64,000 nucleotides of DNA from assembly GCF_964204645.1 (NCBI RefSeq), contig NC_134029.1:20602450-20666449 (forward strand), read 5' to 3'. Position numbers and translations under genes: made by a program. The notes under the pieces are model-generated. The model had not been told where the DNA came from. It worked only from the letters and a program-made list of their open reading frames with translations, and did no database searches. Every line of letters begins with the position of its first letter. Position 1 is the stretch's first letter. The stretch comes from Tubulanus polymorphus (taxonomy: Eukaryota; Nemertea; Palaeonemertea; Tubulaniformes; Tubulanidae). Below, in pieces: positions 35,701 to 50,269 of this stretch.

Positions 35701-37836
35701 TCAAATCACAAAATTAACGAATCAATCTATTACATTCTATGACAAGATGCCAAAAGTAAAGCATTCAACGACAAGAAATCAATTTACCTTCAGTTAAGAA
35801 CAGCACTCTGGTTCCTTGGTTTTTCTCTCTTTCAAAGCGAACCTTAAATTCAAAGAAACAATTATCTACTGGTATATAAAATATGACAAACCATGAAACA
35901 GCTTCAGGCCCAAGCAACCTTTTTCGGTACAAAAATATATCACACCACAGCCATCTCATGTTCGATCAACCAATTTTTCTTGTAATGATCAGCTTTGGGT
36001 AGTTAGTTATCTAATCGCTGGTGGTAAGCTTTTTATAATCGGATGGACTTGGTTTGTGAAAATATTCGATCGTGAAACTAAATCACAGACAGGTTACTGA
36101 CTAGGCTTTAGGGAGATACACATGTACATATCAAACATCTAGATAATTGATCGAAGCGTATTCAGGTGGTCTGAAAATGACAGAAGACTTCCTTTACCTG
36201 GTAACCAACGTCTTTCGTTTCTTCTTTCAACATTTCATAACCGACTCTTTTAGCTAACGAAATACAGGCTATACGACGAGGTTGTGTACAAGCAATCTTA
36301 TCGTAACCAGCTTCGATCAAATACTGAGGCACCTGTAAAACATTTCGGCAATCCTCATAAGCTATGATAAAGCAACCGTTTAACGCCATATATAGGCCTA
36401 CCGATATTTCTAAATTTGCGACCGAAATGGAACCGATAGTTTTACCTGCGTTGATTTCCCGCAGCCAGTATCACCGGCCACCAAAATAACTTGATTAGCT
36501 TCGACCATCTCCAATATGTCGCTCTTATATTGGTAAATTGGCAAATTTTGCTTTGCTTCGATTATTTTCTGTTCTTTCGCGATCTTCGTAAAAAAATTAG
36601 ATTGCCATAGTAAATTATATTAATAATGTGCAGTATATACTATGTATCATATGAAAGTACTTCCTCATTATCTATCTACCTTTTGTTTCTCAAGGAAGAA
36701 AAAGTAATGCATGACGATATTTTTGAATTGAGAAACTCTTCTTCCCTCTAATTTTGAATTATCTGCAATTATCATAAATCCATAATCAGGCTTCAGTAGG
36801 ATAAGGCCTGATGCTGTTATACATTCACTATCAGTGCTGAGTAGCAAGCAGTTTTCTGTCCTGCTGGCTGCATAAATATAGCGAGCTGGCAACATTTCAA
36901 AGGCATCAAACAATTCATGAGGTTGAAGAATCCATTAGGGAAGGCTTCAGGGAACCAAGATCCGACGTAAAGCAAGATAAAAACAGATACATAGAAACAA
37001 AACAATCTAACAGAACAAGATTGATCCGCTTACCGCTGGTGTAAACTCCGTGTTTCAAGTATTCTTGAATCTCCTTCGTTTCTATTTGTTTTTTGTACTT
37101 CTCAGGTAAATCGGCGCTAGTTCTTTTAACTGGTTCAGATGGCGTAAGTGGATCATCTAAAAATGAGGAGATGACATTTAGATTTTCTCATCGATATATC
37201 ACAAAATATGCAGTAAAACATGTACAAACCCGTACCTTTCCTCGAGAGAAGTTTCCTTCTTTTTACTGACTGATATTTCCTTAGAAATTCCCAGAACTCA
37301 TGATATTCTTTCGAGCCCCTGATAATGATACAAAAGCAAAATTTTCAACAGCCCATTTTAAATCACAAGACAGGACATAGGCCTAATAGACTTAGAATAC
37401 AGTACCTTTTTATAGTATCTTCATCTTTGAAGAAGATCTTCGCCAAAGATGACCTGTATTCTTCAAAGTTGAAATCATAGTCATCATCATGTTCCTCACG
37501 TCTTTCCTTCCACTCTTGTTTGGAAGTTACATTATCGTAATCTTGCTCTTCTTCCTTTTTACAAGTCTTTTTGCTCTTTTCGTCCAACTCTTCAGCATAT
37601 CTGGAATCAGATCTCCTACATCTGCCATAATTATCACGTTCCACTTGGTCGCTATCTTTGTGGTTATAATATCTAGTTTGTGAGTCACTGCATTGATTTT
37701 TATTATGTCGCGATCTTTCTGTCATGTGTTCAGCGTATTCATCGATTGATTTCCTTTTTTTTTCTTTCGTGTTTGTGTTTTTTATGTTTACTTCTTGATC
37801 TCGATGAATCTTTTCGATGGTGTGAGTAATCTTCAT
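29762..37836 (-). CDS. DHX34: DEAH-box RNA helicase DHX34
   Basis: ATP-dependent helicase that acts with UPF1 and SMG1 in nonsense-mediated mRNA decay. Twenty-six exons, coding order: 37406-37836, 37236-37318, 37034-37156, 36680-36762, 36446-36583, 36198-36332, 35788-35842, 35622-35689, 35380-35529, 35172-35288, 34888-35043, 34268-34472, 33877-34024, 33586-33760, 33421-33507, 33252-33326, 32726-32989, 32413-32514, 32181-32327, 31962-32104, 31766-31876, 31237-31358, 30757-30927, 30584-30680, 30357-30505, 29762-29913; 1228 aa. Motifs: I GDTGCGKS, Ia [22 protein letters not shown] (split by an intron), [34 protein letters not shown]. Family-specific blocks [17 protein letters not shown] and [11 protein letters not shown] follow, and the end is a C2H2-like finger (CDTCN…HRKSH). 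The N-terminus is a charged K/E/D-rich tract. An ATG ten bases upstream (37846) is in another frame and soon stops. Confidence 0.96.
30031..30120. repeat. Hairpin repeat in DHX34 intron 25
   Basis: TTTTATTGACTGGTATTAT and ATAATACCAGTCTATAAAA are inverted partners, with a second pair CTCAATTC / CAATTGAG inside. MITE-like; only one copy was seen. Confidence 0.6.
31031..31140. repeat. Inverted-repeat element in DHX34 intron 22
   Basis: Ends AGTAGATAAAAACCCACAAT and ATAGTGGGTTTTTATCTACT are inverted repeats of 20 bases with one mismatch, enclosing about 70 bp. It fits a small MITE. Confidence 0.7.
33108..33190. repeat. Partial CAGGGTGGCCAC-family repeat
   Basis: Carries the family's TTCCCTCATTAATTCCCTGA and AAATTCCCTGACCC motifs in the DHX34 intron between exons 33252-33326 and 32726-32989. 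Both termini are missing. Confidence 0.35.
34510..34820. other. DHX34 intron between exons 12 and 11
   Basis: A 415-base intron (34473-34887) filled by moderately GC-rich sequence unlike nearby introns, including TTTTCAAAAGCGGACC and CCCACCCTCGCTACGGGTG. It looks like a repeat fragment, but no second copy is in the window. Confidence 0.3.
36001..36103 (+). mobile_element. 110-bp hairpin element, copy 3 (DHX34 intron 6)
   Basis: Starts AGTTAGTTATCTAATCGCTG and ends AGGTTACTGACTA. It lacks about ten loop bases compared with 25198-25313. It lies in the intron between DHX34 exons 36198-36332 and 35788-35842, antisense to that gene. Confidence 0.7.
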
Positions 37837-38776
37837 CTTCTTTCATCTTTCACTCAAACCAATTTGGAGTAGGCCTAGCATAGCCAATTAAATCAAAGTC
37901 AAAACTGCCATCGCTTGCTAAAATAGAAAGTAATAGTTCTTTCAAACAGATGTAAACTTTCTTTTATCAGTCTAAATTGCCCACATCATAATCTGCATCT
38001 ATGACGGCAAAGCAACTACTCTGGAAAAAGATGACACAGTAAACCAACTCCAACACGGCACAGGGGACTTTGTTTGAGCTGAGGATCACAATGTGTGACA
38101 GGTCTTCTTCTTGGTAGGATCAGGTACTACGTCTACGTGGTAGGACTGCATCAGAATTACTTTTAATTTAGAGCAACAGATGTGATGGATTATTTTAGAA
38201 TATGGAGGTCGATATTTAGATCAAGACTACAATGACTAAGTATCAACAGGTTGTCAAAAGCCAAAACGTATTGCGCAATACCAAACAACGAACCACCACA
38301 CTACCAGGTTGGTTATGTCTCAACTCAATGGCTCTTAATCAGTCAAATTGGAAACGTATTGCAACATCGTCATGATCATATTAGGAAAATATAAACAATT
38401 TAACATTAAGAATCGTTGATTCAAATGAATGAATTCCCCAAATACTTAGAAAAGAATTGCCAAAGTTGAACTTAGTTTTTCTTACTAAATTTACAAAGCA
38501 AAGTTCTTTACTCAAACTCTTGAGATGTAATAATAATAAAGTTTATATTTTGTGCTCTTCATAACGGTAATCAATCTCAAATATGTTTGTGTGACAGGGT
38601 TTGAGTTTGACGTATAAACTTCAGAGTCTATTGCACTAATTGCACTGTGTAATTAGGAATGTTAATTACGTAATTGCGCGCACGCGCGGCGGCGAGTACG
38701 TGTCCAAACTAGCTCAGCGGCGATGACGTATTTGCACCGCCGCCTGATGATCGAAGAACTATAAATAGTTTGAGCT
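37837..38776. other. Intergenic region between divergent DHX34 and polyubiquitin genes
   Basis: About 0.9 kb separates the DHX34 start from the recognisable polyubiquitin promoter. Near 38680-38760 the base composition turns CpG-rich (GCGCGCACGCGCGGCGGCG), with a CRE-like TGACGTA at 38724-38730. No coding exon was recognised. Confidence 0.5.
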
Positions 38777-38842
38777 AGAATATTCGAGAACTGACCAATG
38801 AAGGATTGCCATTTAGTCACGTGAGTTGAATTGGTATATAAA
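38777..38842 (+). promoter_or_regulatory. Heat-shock-type promoter of polyubiquitin gene
   Basis: A perfect three-unit heat-shock element aGAAtaTTCgaGAAc occupies 38777-38791. A CCAAT box is at 38795-38799, an E-box CACGTG at 38818-38823, and a TATA box TATATAAA at 38835-38842. Spacing predicts transcription start near 38865-38870, followed by a non-coding exon ending AATCAA at 38936 before a GTAAGT donor. HSF binding is inferred from the motif. Confidence 0.8.
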
Positions 38843-39242
38843 CCGTCGGGCGCCCATTGTTAGGCATAATAAACACAAACTCGAACACGAACGCAGAACT
38901 TTGTCTATCGCGAAAGCTTAAATATCACAAAATCAAGTAAGTTTTATAAGCTGTTTACTCGTTTAAATGTTTTGGTAACGATCATTCGATGTATGAAATA
39001 GTAAGCGATGTATAAGTTGCGAAGATATCTCTGTTAAAATAAATACGTAGAAAGACGGAAAAGGATGATTACATTTGGGAACGAAGTTCAAGGTCAAACT
39101 AAATGAATAAATTAGAAATTTGCTGACGTAGTTTATGCGTTGTCATTCTAGGAAATGGACGAATTAATAATCATGAAATCTCCATATACGTACATAGAAA
39201 TAAAGTTTTTTTTTTATACGAAGTTAAAAAAGCATTGTCTAA

Positions 39243-41827
<2,585 letters not shown>

Positions 41828-41945
41828 GAATGAATGAAAGCCCAATTAATTATGTTATCGTAATCCGTGGCAATCTATTTAGTGAATGGCAGATTTGAAT
41901 AATTTCGATGTAACAGTGCTTAATTCCATGTGTCTGAACACCAAA

Positions 41946-41951
41946 AATAAA
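41946..41951 (+). terminator. Poly(A) signal of polyubiquitin gene
   Basis: AATAAA about 120 bases after the stop codon; a second candidate is at about 41960. Confidence 0.7.
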
Positions 41952-43776
41952 CAGATGAATAAATATGAATCTCAAGTGCATTTGTAGCTTTTAGTTTTAA
42001 TTTATCCGATAGAATGAACGCTTCAGTTGTAGAGGATTCGCTTCTTTTGTCATATATTACATGTTAACGTGGTAAAACTGCCAATCCAATAAGTCAATAA
42101 GTGAGTGGAAAAACAAAAGTTTGGTCATGTGCGTGCGGGTTGGGAGCACCTGCTAGGAGGTAGAGTAGAAAAGGGTGTCTCCGACTCGATGGTATCCAAA
42201 TAACCGGTATTGTCGACCATATTCCAAGATGGCTGAAAGATAGGATTTTCAAAATTGCTCAAATGAATTGTTGAATTTAGTTATATTACCAGTATCAAGA
42301 TGTTGATGCACATATTGCTAGGTGCGTATGGTTTAGTGATTGTATGAAATAATTATCCATTGCACTATGGCAGAGTAGAGGGGATTTATATTGCTGAATA
42401 GAAGTTGGGAAACAGGAGAAAATACGGAACCAACTTTTTCGCGTTTTTAATTTTATTAGCTGCTGGGGATCAGTTTCACAAAAGGTTTAAATCTTGAATC
42501 GATTTAATTTCTTCATTAATTTAGTTTATCTTAATTCGATTTAGGCCTTAATCCTTTTTGTGAAACTGGGCCCTGGTTAGTTTCAGTTCTCGTCTCTTGC
42601 TTCTTTTTTCAAGTTTAATTCAATTCAAGAAGGCTGAAAGCGTCTTAAACTTTCACCAAGAACCTTAGTGTCTGATGTACCACAGACACTAAGACACGAA
42701 CGACATTTTCTCGATACTCTTAAATCACTGTGACTTTAAACCACCAGAAATCCAGTTTCACTAAACCGATTGCGAAAAATAAACTCTCTTTACAAACCTC
42801 AAACATTCAGTTTTCTTATTATTATATTCATTTGGAGGTTTCTTCATCATAGTCCGTGCTTGATGCGATTTAAATACAGAAATAGCAAAAATGACACAAT
42901 TTTTTCACTTTGAAACTAGGCATTGTAACACTGTAGTTCGTTAGCAACAAGACACTTGAGGGATGCGTGTCTCATCGCTAAACAGCGCATCATTTTTGTA
43001 TCTTACATTTAATCGTACTAAAATCGGCTTTATCCTCAAACAAATATAATGAACAAACACAAAACGTCATAAGGTTAGTGTAGATAGTTTATTTATCAAA
43101 ATCGGTTCTTTATTTGCTGAGATATCGCAGTTTGAACACAGGCAAAAATGCCGACAGTAGTTCTGTCGGCAAAAGTCACGCGAATTTGAATGAACGTGTC
43201 TGGGTGGGTGGTTACATAGGATCGTAGAGCAACGTAGATACACTGTGGAGACAGCCACTGCCAGGACTGGGTGAACTTAAACTAAGCCCAAAAAGAACTT
43301 AATTATATTCTAAATTCGAAGACCGATAATAGTCTGCTAGCATCATCATTCATCCCATGTTTTGCTAAAATCTCTGATAGATGAAAAGGTCTGATTTTTT
43401 TAAAATTGGGGTAACGTAAATTTCTATTGGCCGTACGTTATGAGACTTAGACTGAAAACAGTTCTGAAACTATTGATTATGATAATATGTTGTGTAGAAC
43501 TGTTTATACCATTATTCTAATAGACACTATTTTGCTAAGGCTCATTCAGATAACTGATATGCACGCGCTCTCAGTCTCAGGTTCAAAAAGCATCCAATTA
43601 GTAGAAAATTGGGATCTGACCTAACGATCTATCCTCTTTGTGCTAGTCTAGTGTTTTACCACTGGACCATTGTTTTTTTTTTTGGATTCAGTTCGTTTAT
43701 GTCTGGTATTATATGATTATATTTCAGGTATCGATTCCCACTAAGAAGTACCTAGCGACTAAAAAAAGAATCAGGT
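41952..43776. other. Intergenic region with repeats
   Basis: No exon was supported. It holds a hairpin element (42466-42576), a short perfect hairpin CTTAGTGTCTG/CAGACACTAAG (42664-42692) and a 63-codon cysteine-containing minus-strand frame (43067-43258) that I regard as chance. The last part is the 5' flank of the SOCS-box gene. Confidence 0.5.
42466..42576. mobile_element. CAGTTTCACAAAA hairpin MITE
   Basis: Ends GGATCAGTTTCACAAAAGG and CCTTTTTGTGAAACTGGGCCC are inverted. The centre has paired ATCGATTTAA / TTAATTCGATTTA blocks. A palindromic non-autonomous element type common in animal genomes. Confidence 0.65.
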
Positions 43777-45890
43777 ATGGGGAATACTTGGAGTCATAGA
43801 AAAGGGATTAAAGGTACTCCTCCTAACTACGGTGGACCGTGGGTTCTACTATACTGCGGTTCAGCTACAAAGTGGCCGAAGATATCAGGTAACGTACTCA
43901 ATAAGAGAATAGGTGATAATATTTATTTCGGCAAAGAATTTTTGTTACATTCAATATAGTCGTAACACGTAAAGTCATCAAGTATGGACACCATCGGTAT
44001 GGACTATAGAGGACTAGGTACTATTGAAAAAAAATGAGAGCTAAGAGGCAGTTGAATAAGTTATTGATACAAGAAAAAGTATATGTCAGTTATTAACGCA
44101 ATAATGACACATAGTTGTTGGTTGTCTAATATAACAATATTCTTTGAACAATTAACTTTGCCTTTACTTGAATAATTGAATTTATGTATTATCAATGAAA
44201 CTGTCAAGTTCAGAATCGATGTAAATATTGTTCTAGGTCTCTATGGATTCTGTGAACAGCCGTACACATGTCACGGTGAAGAATGTGACCGCGAATCGAT
44301 TTGTTTACAGTACATGAAAGCGCAATTACATAAATGTCAATTCACCATTGAACTGCAAAGGTAACAATTAAAACCGTTATCTACAACCTTGTTCGTTTCA
44401 AAAGTCTAGTACCTAACGAGTGTTCTGGAAACAATAAGGTATTCTAGGTGTAATTTATAAGATCATCATCTAGTAATCAGACTGACTCCAGATGCAAAGT
44501 TTTAGAAATTTTGAATGGTCAACTCCGAATGGATTATTGTCTGCATATCACATGGAGAATCTCGTGTCATTTTATGTAAAGCATTTCTACGATGATTGCT
44601 TTTTTGGTGAAAACTTGTCTGATTTTTCGTTAAGTGCAATTATAAAAAATTTTAGATATTACGTTATAAAACACAAATAAATCAATATTTTCTGCCACAT
44701 TCTCGCAGGGTGGCCACTGACCTGGTAAACTGTGGGCATCAGAATAATCTGGGGAAACAATCAGGGATCAAACTCAAGGAATTTGACAAGTTTGTAGAAA
44801 ACCTGGAAAAATCAGGAAGATAGGATATGCCATCAGACAAAGCAGGTTGATTGGATATGCTATTGGACACTCATCTTGTTCACCAATTTAAACTAATTCT
44901 CATTTGTTCTTTTTGAATATCAGATTCAAGAAGTCGTCGATCATGATACCATTTGGCAATATTCCCGACTTGAAGACGAAATCGCGTTGCGGATTCACGT
45001 TGTGCGCGAACATTTGCACGAGTCGTAAAAATCTCGCTCTGTTGCTTTTGTATCGTTGGGACAATCTGAGCTACAAGGCGACGTTCATTTGCGTGAACCT
45101 AGCGAAGAAAAGCGTCATCGGATTGCTCGACGCCGAGCCGCAGAACATGTCGGTAATACAGTGCGAGTTCAGCCCGGATAATTCGATCGTCGCGGTCGTG
45201 TTTTACCACCGATCCGACTCGACGAACTTGTTTCAGTACGATCTGTTTCTGTACTCGTTGGAGACGTTTTCGTGCATCGACGTGTTGTGCTTGAACGACG
45301 AGGTGCGGCCGTACATCGCGTTCGACCCGCGTTACGCGAGCTCGCGCATCGCCGTCATCAACTACGGCAAGAAGGGCTCGCCGCAACTCGAGAAGTCGCT
45401 CGTCACTTATTGTCTGAATAAACACGCGATCGTCTGCTCGAGCAAGGTCAGTTTGCCGTTCATATTCGGAAACAGTTGCTTCTCGTTGTTGTACACGTTG
45501 GACGGACGGTATTTGATTGTGCAGAAAATAAGCGACAATCGACATGGTATCAGCAGCGATACCGATACGTACATATTCGACTCGGACACGTTGCAGCTTT
45601 TGTGGCATCATTTCACGCATTTGCCGTCGTTCGGATCGTTCTGCAGCGTGAACTATATGCCGCTGTTCTCGAAATGTTCCAGTCGCATTTGCATTCTCGA
45701 CGAGAAGCACACCGGGCGTAAGCCGTTTCAAAACGTGGCGATATTTCAACTGCCGCGACCTTTCAACCTACAGCAACTATGCAGAATTCATATACTCGAA
45801 TGCATCAGCTCATTGAACAAGGTCGATAAGTTACCACTCCCGCATAAAATCAAAGACTTTCTCAAATTTAGTCCCATGTATTACTATTGA
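43777..45890 (+). CDS. N-myristoylated SOCS-box protein with WD-like propeller
   Basis: Predicted substrate adaptor of an elongin B/C-cullin 5 ubiquitin ligase. Exons 43777-43888, 44237-44360 and 44924-45890 encode 400 aa. The N-terminus MGNTWS fits an N-myristoylation signal (Gly2, Ser6), suggesting membrane anchoring. Exon 2 is cysteine-rich (YGFCEQPYTCHGEECDRESI). The central part has WD40-like strands (VIQCEFSPDNSIVAVVFY; YDLFLYSLETF; DTYIFDSDTLQLLWHH). The C-terminus is a SOCS box: BC-box LQQLCRIHI and Cul5-box LPLPHKIKDFL, ending about ten residues later. WSB1/2 combine WD repeats with a SOCS box but lack this N-terminus, so I do not assign a known symbol. The 45050-45760 part of exon 3 is far more GC-rich than its surroundings and leaves a long antisense frame open. 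Confidence 0.82.
44706..44822 (+). repeat. CAGGGTGGCCAC-family repeat
   Basis: Starts CAGGGTGGCCACTGACCTGG and continues with AATCTGGGGAAA, ATCAGGGATC and AACCTGGAAAAATCAGG, the repeated motifs of this family. It lies in intron 2 of the SOCS-box gene. The left end is typical of hAT-type non-autonomous elements; the right end is missing. Confidence 0.6.
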
Positions 45891-47054
45891 AATCTAGGCA
45901 TTTTAATGGAGCTGAAGTCCCTAACAAACGATATGAGGCCCGTTCAAGCAAAATGATTTTTATGCATCGTAGATCTAGATGGAGGATATGATCCTTTCGT
46001 TATTCAATATTTGCCTCTTCCTTACTAATGATAAGCAAATAAGTAAACTAGTCGTGTAAGCTTCAATAGAAATGTCACTAAGATTCGATGTATCAGATAT
46101 TTATAGCAATCGATATCTTTCTATATATATAAATCATATGTTTTTTATTAGAAATATGTAAGTATACGTGTTCTAGTCTCTGTTAATACTTGATATTTTA
46201 TCGCAGAAATCGCTTTCACTCGAAGTATTCATTTCAATATTAAGACTGAGTGAACTATAAGATCTGTAATGTGTTCTATTTTGTCTCGCTATGATCTGAA
46301 TTTTCCCAGTTCGTTTCCAGTCAGCTTTTGTAAAGTAACGCATTCATGTGATAGTCTGTGCTGTATTTGCTGATAATTTTCTGATCGAAGTTCACATTAA
46401 GTAGTGTATCTCGAGTTGTTCTAAATGATAGCAATCTCACAATCTCATTGCGGAGTTATTTATTCTACGTCAATGCAATGATTATCTGAAGTGTTATTAT
46501 AGATTGTCCTATATGGTTTTCCAGGACTAGGCTATCAAGTTCCGCTTGGTGTTTTCGATCATGAAAACTCGAGCACAAAAATGAGCGCGTTTTTTTCTAT
46601 TGTTCTCATCGACTGTTGAAATATTCAGAGTTTATGCTTATGTTTACGTAGTTTATATAGTTTTATATTGAAGTCAAAGTTTCTTATCGTTACCAGTACA
46701 GGTGTATATTGTTTGAATAGAAAAATCATGAGATGTAAATATATGTGGTAGCATTTATTTATGAGCGTAGTCAGCCGGATCAGTTGATCCTGGATCGGTA
46801 TGTCGTATGAGTTGATCATGCAGTTAAGCTATTGGTCTGCATTTTTTGTACGTATCATTTTGTTCGTTGAATAAGTTTATGTTCTTCAATAGAACCGTTA
46901 GGGATTTTAAATGAATATCTATCTATCGTTAACTGTATGTTAAAAATCACAGTCGAAAATTATATCTGCAAACATAGGCCTTTAGTTTTATTGACAAAAT
47001 TTATGGATCTATGCTACTTGGACAAGGGCCATTTCTTTCAGATTGTTAGAATCG

Positions 47055-47060
47055 AATAAA
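47055..47060 (+). terminator. Candidate poly(A) signal
   Basis: AATAAA about 1.2 kb after the SOCS-box gene stop. Assignment to that gene is a guess. Confidence 0.3.
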
Positions 47061-47302
47061 CTTGATTCTTAAGAAAATAGGTGAAACAGGCTTTTGAATT
47101 ACGCGATATAAGCACACCACTAATTGATATCTGTAGTAGCAATGACGTAGATTTTGATTCCATCCTGTGTAGTTTAATTCCATAGCAATTACATTCAGTG
47201 CCATTGATTTTGTTTTAAAATATATATATATTGCAATAATTCAGTGAAGAGTTCCCTTGTTTTCTAATTCTCACTAGTTTTTCATGGCATTGTATGTCAG
47301 AG

Positions 47303-47338
47303 GTATATATATATATATATATATACATATATATATAC
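47303..47338. repeat. (TA)n microsatellite
   Basis: Short TA-repeat interrupted by two AC steps. Confidence 0.9.
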
Positions 47339-48721
47339 AGGCGAGGAAGTACTTGAAAATGCCGAACTGTCACGATGCAGTGTCCTTAAAACTTCAATTG
47401 ACATGCGGTGATATTTTCACCGACAAGACCTTCAGTTGGGACACTGAAAATGCGTATATTCTCCAGGAAGTAACATTCGAGTGCTTCTCATTGTAGGCTC
47501 TATAGTCTTTTAATATGGGGAAAGCAGAGAACCAATATATCACTATAATGTACCGGTATTTTCTCAACTACACCCTCAATAGAGACTTTAGTAGCTTCCT
47601 TTCATGCATGTAGCAAATATAATGTTTTACTATGAGGGTTGGATCTAGGAAAATTGGAAGGTAGAAGAAATACAAGACTGCTCAAATTGGATCCTATCAA
47701 CTCTGTACTCTAGTACCTAGCCGTCGTTCCACGAGGGAACCGTAACGTCTGGTATTCAGACTAATCAACTCTGATAACTGTTCAACTTGGAAACTTGTTG
47801 AAATATTCAATGTGACACTATTTAAGTAATACTTAACATCCAACTCGGATATGGCTCAATTTGGACACATTTTCATGGTCCCAGAGGAGTGTCGAATTCA
47901 CAGCTCTTAACGATCACTGTCTTCATGAAAAGGGAAAACTCAAAGGCAGTGTCTGGTCCCCCCCAAACACCCCCTTAAATCCACCTGAGATTTGAATAAA
48001 GCAAAGTCATGAGAGGAAAGACGAGAATGAGAATTCTTACTGCAACTCTTAACATTTTATTTATTCAAACAAAAACAAGTCTTGTGTGTTATAACAGAGA
48101 ATAATTACTTATCCCCTGAAATCGTATTCGACCATGGCAGGTAATTTGTCATGCTTGAGGACAAATTATCAACACAAGCAGGCGCCTATATTCTAAGAAT
48201 TTTATAAAAATTACAGCACATCACATGGCAATCTAATATTTGACCTAATTTGATGAAATAATTATTGAGAGAAAACGCCTGATGATTACCACACATATTT
48301 ATATATCCACATAATGGAATGCATACATAATTATTTACTTGGATACAACTCATGTTGGTCGATTGTCTCTGATAAAAATACGAACTATTTGTTGCCTTAA
48401 ACAAGAATGTCATGACTAGATTGTGATCGGCTTTTAAATGCATGAAGTTATGATAATTGATTTTGTCGTTGACGGAAAAAGTAGTAATGAAAAGAAAAAT
48501 AAAACAACGAAACAGATCTAGTCTGATGATGGCAATAAAAATACACGGTGAATGTTCGGGGCTCTGTTTCCCGAGTTATCTCGATGATTATTAGACACAG
48601 CCACTCAATTGGACCCTGTACTTCTCCATATGGTACAAATTGTTTTAACAACGGATTTCAATTCAAAACGCTACGTAAACATTTTTGCGTCATGAAATCA
48701 ACTCTGTATTCTACGGTTATG

Positions 48722-48813
48722 GTTTAGGTCGTGCTTGGTACACGAAAATAACAAAAATTACATTCTTCCGTTGTTTAGGTCATGCTTGGTATACAAAATA
48801 ACAAAAAATACAT
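48722..48813. repeat. Tandem duplication, ~50-bp unit
   Basis: Two adjacent copies share GTTTAGGTCNTGCTTGGTA, a variable step, then AAAATAACAAAAA and TACAT, with a few substitutions. Confidence 0.65.
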
Positions 48814-50182
48814 GAAGAGTTTTTGATAATAGCCTTAGAAAAATCGGCCCACATATATTGAAAACACCGGGAAGTAATGCCGACCAACTCAAACGCATAA
48901 AACATCATGATTCTGTAATAAATAAAATGCACAAAAGAGCTTGAATATAACACGATATTCTTGAGTACATGGCGGCTAGTCGTTGACTGATTCTCATAAT
49001 AATCTTCGGTCTCAAATACAAAAACAAGTAAAAGGTATACAGGTATAAAAGTGGATTAGTTGGGGAGATATGCAACACATGTATTTGAAAAAAAAAACGA
49101 AACAAATATTAACAATGAAATGATAAAAAAACTGGGGGTTCAGGGACACCGTGCCCATTTGGTGAAATGCCTGACCGTCTCCTGGTGAGCATATACAGAA
49201 ACCAATGACCGTGAAATTTTTCATTATCATAGAACATGTCATGAGCTACACTACTGATTGGCGATTGATTTTGATTGTGGTTGTAAAATATGCAGCAAGA
49301 TAATTGATCGAAGCATGTTCTAAATTTCCCCTGAAAGCTTCAAAATTGTGCAAGAACTGCTGATTTTGGCAATCGATAAAAGGCCGCTTGATGGCCGTCT
49401 TGATTCTATTCGGGCCAAACTTTTTGGCTGCAGACATGTCTAGTAGGTTAGACACCGGTTTAGATTAGACAATACATCAAAGGGTGTTGAAAATTTCCCA
49501 AAATGACTTTGTTTCTTTACGGACGGATGAAAAAAGTGAACATGATAATCCCACTGGAGCAACGTGCCAAGTGGGCAAAAAAGGCTCGACAAAATATTGA
49601 ACATATAAAGTGATGCTTCATGAACTACCACATGTGAATAAATGCCTAGTCGAGTCGTCTATTGCGTATTTGTACTAATGAGACATTTGAACTTTGTGTA
49701 CGACAAACAACTAGCGTCAGAAGATTCGAAATCATCTTCAAATACGAAATCTTATAAAAAGGTTAAGATACGTTAACACACCTATGAACAAGTTATGCCA
49801 TAGTTTTCTAGATTATCAATAAGTCAAGATTAAAAAACATAGTCGCTCAACACACGGTCGACAGCAACGTTCAATACATATTTTGAATGTATTTCTGTAC
49901 ATAAGTACCATGCAATATCATCTAAGAATATCAATGAATTTCTTAGAAATCTGACTACTATCCAGTTTACAAATAAACAGTTGTGCAGCATACAGTAAAT
50001 TCAATGACAATTTTGAATACAATAGAATTTATCACTAAAACACCATTCATTTTTCTGCATTAAACTTTTTAATACGTATTCATCCCTACGTAACTTTAAT
50101 ATGTACATTATACATCTAAAAAGTCACACAATGTAAGGAGCATCTCTGAAATATACAAAAGCTTCACGGTAAAAAGTTCCTT

Positions 50183-50269
50183 AGTGAACACCTCTCTATA
50201 GTGAATACCTCCAACAATGAACACTAATTGCTCGATCGCACAGGTGTTCACTATAGAGAGGTTTAACTG
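50183..50269. mobile_element. pogo/Tigger-like inverted repeat
   Basis: AGTGAACACCTCTCTATAGTGAA and GTTCACTATAGAGAGGTTTAAC are inverted. The CCTCTCTATAGTGAAC terminus resembles those of pogo/Tigger-type DNA transposons. Only about 87 bp, so a non-autonomous remnant. Confidence 0.5.

Noticed and set aside
36668-36913. Long DHX34 exon covering the 81-codon frame
   Set aside because: Only 36680-36762 is coding; an in-phase acceptor (TTGCAG) precedes it and the rest does not resemble DHX34.
43067-43258. Small cysteine-rich minus-strand peptide gene
   Set aside because: No signal peptide, splice sites or downstream AATAAA; cysteines look scattered by chance.
45099-45749. 216-codon antisense open frame across SOCS-box gene exon 3
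   Set aside because: It mirrors the codon bias of a well-supported sense exon, has no domain and low-complexity Arg/Val composition.
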